This document shows positions 58,101 through 64,000 of a DNA stretch of 64,000 nt, one piece after another; positions within the stretch are counted from its first letter, which is position 1; every line of letters begins with the position of its first letter. The DNA comes from Dactylonectria macrodidyma. Lineage: Eukaryota; Ascomycota; Sordariomycetes; Hypocreales; Nectriaceae. The position numbers and the translations under genes were made by a program. Below the pieces are notes generated by a model, which did no database searches, was not told where the DNA came from, and saw only the letters and a program-made list of their open reading frames with translations. The stretch spans positions 1,475,690-1,539,689 of the forward strand of contig JAGMUV010000017.1 in the NCBI GenBank assembly GCA_020744425.1, read 5' to 3'.

Positions 58101-60553
58101 TATTTAGACTTTAAAAGTATTAGACCTAGCCTTTATAAATAATTACTATTAGTAGAAAAAGAATTAGTATTATACTTCTTTAATAAGACTATTCTTTCTT
58201 TAAAACTATAAAGAATATATAATTATAAAAGTAAAAGTGTTAAAGAATTAGACTATAATATTTATAAGCTTTTAAGTAAAGTAACTTAAAGCTATTTATT
58301 TAAAAATAGATATTATTTAATTATAAATCTTAATTAAGTATTAATAATACTTCTTATAAACTTAGCTATTATTTAATATAAGCTTAGTATAAAAAATTAA
58401 AATATACTTAAGTCTAAGTAAGAATATTTATAAAATTAGTTCTAAAGCTAAATAAATAGCTAAATACTTTAAGTTATAAAAGCTTTTTATTTATAAAAAT
58501 TCAGTTTATAATATATAATAAGAATAATTTAGTTTTATTTACTATTATTAATATTAATATTAATATAATACTTAAATTACTTAGTCCTTTTTATTATTAG
58601 TAAGCTAAATCTAATAGCTTTATAATAAGAATAAGTTACTTTTATATAAAAGTATTAAGCTTTATAATATAATTATAAATATAATATATAAGTACTAGCC
58701 CTTTTTTTTATATAAGAATTATTAATATATTATAATTATACTATAGCTTTATAACTATACTCTAATTATATTAATTAATTATATAATAATCTCTCTTTAT
58801 TTTAAATAAGTTATTATTTATAAAGCTAGTCTTTAGTATAAATCTTTAAAAAGCTTAAAAATAATATAGTTATATTTTATACTTTTTTAAGCCTACTTTT
58901 AAAACTTCTTTAATAAAGTACTTAATATATATAATAATATAGTAATAGACTTAGTAATAGAATATAATAAAGTTAGCCTTATACTTAAACCTCTTTAATA
59001 ACTACTCTATATTATATATTAGTTTAGACTTAATTATAATAATCTTCTTACTATACTTTACTACTTTTTTTATTAAGGCCTTATTTAAAGTTATAATAAA
59101 TATATTATTTATAAAACTCTTTACTTTTAATTAGTATTCTTTTTTATTAAGGTTAGCTATATTATAAATAAGATTTAATAAGGCTAGGTTACTATCTAAT
59201 TATAATAAGCTATATAAGTAAAGAGCCTTATAATTATTAGTCTTAATAATTATATAATAATAGCTTATATTCTTATAAATAGATAGTTATTTAATATAAA
59301 TATAATACTTAAAAAAAAAGAAAGATCTTATAAAAGAAAAAGAGTATTAAATTAAAAGAGTTATAGATTAAGAAAGTTATTATTTATAATAATATATATA
59401 AAGTATAAAGTAATATTCTAATAGCCTTATTATTCTATTTCTTATATATTACTAGCTTTAGCTTTACTAAGTTATTAATATTATTAAAGTTTAAAGTAAA
59501 TTAAATAATTATAAAGCTAAATATTATTATTATTAATTAGATCTTCTTTTATATAAATAAGTAGTTCTTATTTAATAAAAGTTATTAGTTCTTATAAAAT
59601 AAGAGTTCTTTTATAAATATAATAATATTACTATTTATAGTCTTTTCTATTTTAAATATCTCTTTTTATATTTTATATAAGTATTTAAGTATTAGCTTTT
59701 AGTATATTCTTTTAATATATTAAAAAGCTAATTACTTTAAGTAGCTTTAAGTAATTTATTAGTTTTAAAACCTTATTATTATATTAAAGATAAAGAAAGA
59801 AAAGGCAGAGTATTAAATATAATACTTATTATATTATTATAAAATGACTTTAGCTTAAGACTCTAGAGTTATATCTTATAGTAAGAGATTCACTAAGTCT
59901 TCTGCTTTATTTTAGTCTATTACTTATAATTTACTATAACTATAAAGAAAGTAATTAAAGGTTTTTAAGAAATAATCTAAGAAAAAGCTATTAATAAACT
60001 TATAATTATATAATACTTAAATAGATAAATAACTTAAAGAGCTATAAACCTATATTAATAAGGCCTTACTTATACTACTTTTATAATTATTATTAAATTA
60101 ATACTCTATTTATAAAATTAGATTAATAAACTCTAGCTTATTCTATTCTATAAAAGTAGCTTACTTATTAATTAAGAATATTATTAAAAAGTATAATTTA
60201 AATACTTATTTTAATATTTCTTTAATTATTACCTTTTTTAAGCTAAAAGGATATTATATACTATATATAAGCTTAGATTATCTAAAGATATATCTAAATC
60301 TTTTTACTAACTCTATTATAATATCTTTAATTATTAATACTTAATTAAAAAGGTCTTACTTTTAATTAATTAGAAGTATAATCTATACTATTTATATAAG
60401 CTTTTTTATAATCTTTTCTTTTCTTATTATATATTAATAAGCTTATATTAGTATATTATTACTATCTTTAAAGGCTTAACTTTCTATTTCTTCTTTATTA
60501 ATTATAATATTAATATAAAGAGAGTTATTTACTTATAGTTATTATAATATTAT
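55181..60553. repeat. Unclassified RIPed element remains, left of the intact copy
   Basis: About 5.4 kb of AT-rich sequence without readable coding capacity. Its base pattern is less A/T-monotonous than 47-55 kb and could derive from a long retroelement, but no terminal repeat, polymerase motif or boundary could be established by eye. Confidence 0.5.
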
Positions 60554-60795
60554 ATAAAAAGTACTAACGTTGTTAAAACCACTGTTCGGACTTTTGTTTC
60601 TGCGCTGCCGCGTTTCTGTACAGTCATGTGTTTGCATTGCTTGAGTTGTCTTGAGACGAAGGACTTGATTGATTGGTCGACCTAGTTACAGATAGACTCT
60701 TATCCCTCCTCCCTTAACCACCAGGAACCAACCTTCCTCCGCCAAATCCTTCAACCGTTCTACCAAGCAGCAGGATTCCCTTGGTTTCTAACGCG

Positions 60796-61233
60796 TCAGT
60801 CGTTTTGCGCGTTGATGATGGCCACGTTTCTTATGACTTGCATCATCCACCCCTCGTTGATATCAGCTAGCGACTCGAGGAACGCTATTTCTTCTGGGGA
60901 TATTTCAGATGCCGGCTTCGCTACTAGTCGCCTTAAGAAGTATCGTTCGTTTTTGATCCAGTTCTTGAATCGTCGGTTACCTCTAAAGAGGCGCAGTCTT
61001 AAGAACACCTCGGTTTCGAAGATCGCTAAGGCGACTCGCTCGCTGTTAGAGAGTCGCCAGGTCTTGATGGTTCTGGTTTCTTTAAGACTACATCCTGCTA
61101 CTGCAGCCTTCAGCTTGTTAAGGGTTTCTGTATCCCTGCTAAGCTCAGTATCTAGGTCATATATAGAGAGAGCATAGCGGCTGCCGAAACCCGAGTTGCT
61201 AGGAGCGTGGAGTGTGTTGCGCTGGATGTTCAT
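60796..61233 (-). CDS. 145-residue protein of the intact repeat element, unknown
   Basis: Uninterrupted ORF of 145 residues on the sense strand of the element, starting MNIQRNTLHAPSNSG. It is predicted helical and rich in Arg, Lys and Glu (FRGNRRFKNWIKNERYFLRR) with a hydrophobic C-terminal helix (MMQVIRNVAIINAQ). No signal peptide, membrane segment or known domain is recognised. The corresponding stretch in copy E3 is collinear but RIPed. It could be a nucleic-acid-binding remnant of a larger retroelement protein or a captured host fragment; neither is shown. Confidence 0.5.
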   Translation of the reverse strand: MNIQRNTLHAPSNSGFGSRYALSIYDLDTELSRDTETLNKLKAAVAGCSLKETRTIKTWRLSNSERVALAIFETEVFLRLRLFRGNRRFKNWIKNERYFLRRLVAKPASEISPEEIAFLESLADINEGWMMQVIRNVAIINAQND

Positions 61234-61340
61234 TGTGGTGTTCGTTTTAGTCTCTGATGAGCTGAATTGCGATCTGGAATTGTAAAGAGCTGAATTGTGA
61301 CGTGAGTATGAGTTGGAACTGCGACGAGGTAACTTGGAAT

Positions 61341-61446
61341 GCGACGAAAGCCCTCACGGGGCTTTTATCGCATGACGATTTTGCCTTCTGATATCTAGCT
61401 TTTCCATCTAGCTTTTCTATCTAGCTTTTCTATCTAGCTTTCCAGC
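61341..61446 (-). repeat. Hairpin and tandem repeats in the element's 5' region
   Basis: At 61346-61366 the halves AAAGCCC and GGGCTTT form a hairpin with a short loop. At about 61390-61446 a 13-bp unit containing AAAAGCTAGAT is repeated three to four times. Both features recur in RIPed copies (for example 54140-54235), so they are part of the element and not local accidents. They lie in the 5' leader before the ORF. Confidence 0.65.
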
Positions 61447-61666
61447 TGCTTGACGCATCTCGAAGGGTTGATTGGGACAGCAAGGCTTGTACCCTGATGC
61501 AGTAGAAACTCTAGTCATTCTGAGTTGCTATTGCCTTGGGCTTGGGTTTTGGGCCCTCATACTGTTATTCACTATTGGTTGTTTTTTTTTTTTTTTACTG
61601 TTTAACCTCTGGCCCCTCTCTGAGTGTGCGCTGCTAAAGGACTATAACCTTAATAAAAAGTACTAA

Positions 61667-64000
61667 GTTAAATACTAAGTAATTTATAAATAATCTTAAA
61701 GTATTAGCTATTTTAAATTAGTTTAAATTATATATACTTATTTTAATCTTAATATAAATAAGTATAGTAAGATTATAATAGTTAAAGACTTTATATTATT
61801 TAAGAATATTATAATATATTTTAAAATATACTTTTAATATATTAAATTAGTTAATTAATTATATTAAATATTAAACTTAATAATAAATCTATATATTATA
61901 TTAAAAAAAATAAGCTTCTTTTTAAAAAGAGTAAAGCCTTTTAACTCTTTTAAATACTAATATTTATAATTAATAAGTATTATACTTTTTATATATATAT
62001 CTAAGACTTTATCTTAATTAAAAGCTATTTAATAAAAAAAGTATATTAATATTATAATCTTATTATTTTCTTTTAAAAAGTATCTTTTATATATTAATAA
62101 ATTAGTTATTATTAAATAAATCTTATTAAATAATACTCTTTTTTAATTAATATAATCTAAATCTTATAGCTTTTTTTATAAATAGTAAATTAAATATATT
62201 ACTATTTTTATATTATTTTTATTATAAAAGGCTTTTAAAAAGAATTAATTTATATTAATCTTATATTATATAAATATAAAATTATACTAATTATAATAAT
62301 TTAAGATTATTTACTTCTTTTAAAAGTATTACTTTATTATTTATATTAATTTATTTAATATTTCTTTTTATTATATAATTATCTTTATAAATATTAAATT
62401 AAGAAGAGCTTTTTATTAAATTAAAATAATATTAAAAGGTCTATCTTATTTTAATTAATAATATTTTCTAATTATTATTAGACTTTATATATTTAAGAAA
62501 TCTTAATTACTTTAAAAAAGATTTATATTCTAAATTTAATAAATCTAACTCTTATCTTACTTTTCTATCTTATTAATAATACTTAGTTATATATATTATT
62601 AGCTCTTCTTAATATTAAGCCTCTTCTTCTTAATATTAATAATATCTTTCTAATTACTATCTTTTCTTTTTAACTTATAAGTTATATTCTCTTTCTAATT
62701 CTTATTATTATAGTCTCTTCTCTTTTTAATAATAGTATTCTTCTTCTTATTATTAAATTATTTTAACTTATTCTTTTATATATTAATAATAATACTTTTC
62801 TTTTTATAATTATTTTATTATTTATTATTAATATTTTCTTATTTCTTATTTATATTATTTTTATTTTTTTAATTATTATTAAACTATTTTTTATATAATC
62901 TAATTTTTATTATTTTATAATTCTATTTTTATTTATTACTATTAATTAAATAATTATATTTATAATAAATTAAATAAGAAAAAAGAATTATTATATAATT
63001 TAATTATATTAAAATACTTAATAATAATCCTCTTTAAATATATTATTATATAATAATAAGTTATATTAATAAGTTTTATATTAATAATTTTATAAATTCT
63101 TTAAAATTAACTCTTTTTTAAATAAAAGAAATATATAAAGAGATTTAAAAGAATATAATAAAATATTTATAATATAAAGCCTTTTTTTATACTTATCTTA
63201 ATTAAGATTATAGGCTTTAATTATTATTAAAAGTAATACTAATTACTATTTATAATAATTATTACTATTTATAATAATTATTACTATTTATAATAATTAA
63301 TATTATTTATAATAATTATTATTATTTATAATAATTACTATTAAAAAGTAAAGCTATTATTAAAATATAAAGAATTATTTACTTTTTCCTTTTTAATTAT
63401 AATATTATTTTAATTATAATACTATTTATATTTAATTAAACTATTAATTTTTAATATTTTAAGTATTAATTATTATTTCTTTTTTTTAAAATAAAATATA
63501 ATAATAATATATTATATTAATATTAAGATTAAAATAATACTAAAAGTAAGATTTATTTATATAATAAGTTAATATTTCTTATTAATAAAGATCTAATATT
63601 CTCTTTTTTTATATTTAGCTTTTTTAAACTTATTTTATTTATAGTATTATATATAATTCTATTATAATTAATATAACTTTTTCTTTAATCTTTATAATTT
63701 ACTTAATACTTTTATTATTAAATAAATATAAATAGAGAATAATTAATATAAATCTTACTATTACTTATTACTCTAACTTAGTTTAATATAAAATCCTTTT
63801 AATTAGCTTATATTATATAAATATAAAACCTTTAAAACTAAGACCTTCTTACTTTTTATTTAACTTATATTTATTCTTATTCTTTATTTATATTTCTTTA
63901 GTCTTAAAAATAATAAAATCTTAAGCCTTTTTTTATTACTCTTTATATTTAATTCTAAAGTAAAAATAATAACTTTAAAAAAAGATTAAAAAAAGAAATA
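61667..64000. repeat. Unclassified RIPed element remains, right of the intact copy
   Basis: AT-rich DNA continuing to the window edge, with no readable coding capacity. From about 63230 to 63350 a short tandem motif (TATTTATAATAATTA-like) repeats several times. It is the continuation of the sequence into which the intact element inserted. Confidence 0.45.

Larger units (their letters stand above)
60568..61652 (-). mobile_element. Intact ~1.09-kb element with 14-bp target duplication
   Basis: A 1085-bp copy of normal base composition inside RIPed DNA. On its sense (minus) strand it starts TAAGGTTATAGTCC and ends GTGGTTTTAACAACG. A perfect 14-bp direct repeat ATAAAAAGTACTAA flanks it (60554-60567, 61653-61666). 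No terminal inverted or long terminal repeats are seen. The last bases vary among copies (AACAACG, AATAGTAAAA, AATAATA), like a short simple-repeat tail. Variable tail plus 13-14-bp duplications fit target-primed reverse transcription, i.e. a non-autonomous non-LTR element; a DNA-transposon origin is not excluded. Absence of RIP suggests insertion after the last sexual cycle with RIP. Confidence 0.8.
47150..64000. repeat. RIP-type AT-rich domain of nested transposable elements
   Basis: From directly after the ZIP gene to the window edge the sequence is dominated by A and T, with stops in all frames and C:G to T:A decay relative to surviving copies. The only sizeable island of normal composition is the intact element at 60568-61652. 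The left 8 kb resolves into nested copies of one ~1.09-kb element and MITEs (listed separately). The segments 55181-60553 and 61667-64000 are remains of other, longer elements that I could not classify. Confidence 0.85.

Noticed and set aside
47150..60553. AT-rich domain as centromere or mitochondrial insertion
   Set aside because: Recognisable mutated copies of an un-RIPed element, target duplications and MITEs explain its left part; no mitochondrial genes or rRNA were recognised.
60568..61652. Solo LTR
   Set aside because: It lacks TG...CA ends, has 13-14-bp instead of 4-6-bp duplications, and carries an ORF.
61472..61666. 64-codon ORF at the right end of the intact element
   Set aside because: It lies antisense in the element leader and runs into the flanking duplication; its hydrophobic run comes from a poly-T tract.
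63230..63350. CRISPR-like spaced repeats
   Set aside because: Simple AT-rich tandem decay in a fungal genome; no unique spacers of uniform size.

Overview
The window is nuclear DNA of a filamentous ascomycete (Pezizomycotina, most likely a Sordariomycete). The evidence is many short 48-105 nt introns, several fungal-type Zn2Cys6 regulators, a CYP61 sterol desaturase, an intron-bearing tRNA-Gly, a NACHT/ankyrin protein of the fungal type, and extremely AT-rich stretches that look like products of repeat-induced point mutation (RIP). The species cannot be fixed from sequence alone.

0-5.3 kb: a DapA-family aldolase and a Dal5-type MFS anion transporter are transcribed divergently across a promoter full of TCCGAG/CTCGGA hexamers. 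They look like a small catabolic pair. Next to them is a five-exon gene for a cysteine-rich secreted pre-pro-protein with a Lys-Arg processing site. 7.5-13.5 kb: two broken genes, a LaeA-like methyltransferase and a NACHT/ankyrin (NLR-like) gene, each with several independent lesions.

14.6-36.5 kb, the gene-rich core: a large Zn2Cys6 regulator, an ERG5-type P450, a second Zn2Cys6 regulator, a secreted LVIVD-repeat protein, a secreted beta-propeller lactonase divergent from a secreted FAD oligosaccharide-oxidase-type enzyme, a tRNA-Gly(GCC), an SDR, and a regulator carrying both a C2H2-like finger and a Zn2Cys6 cluster. The oxidase and lactonase could act in sequence outside the cell (sugar to lactone to acid). 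36.8-39.3 kb: an HMT1-type half ABC transporter. A ZIP metal transporter lies at 45.6-47.1 kb, so two metal-handling genes flank a transposon-rich interval.

39.5-42.4 kb: a RIP-degraded Mutator-like element with ~110-bp inverted repeats and a perfect 9-bp target duplication. 47.15-64 kb: an AT-rich domain that can be partly decoded as nested copies of one ~1.09-kb element (13-14-bp target duplications, no terminal inverted repeats) carrying at least four ~410-440-bp TA-inserting MITEs. One copy at 60.57-61.65 kb is un-RIPed, keeps a 145-codon ORF and has a perfect 14-bp target duplication, so it is a recent insertion into already mutated DNA. Exon structures were derived by hand from splice signals, reading phase and family expectations. 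Every intact multi-exon model reported sums to a whole number of codons.
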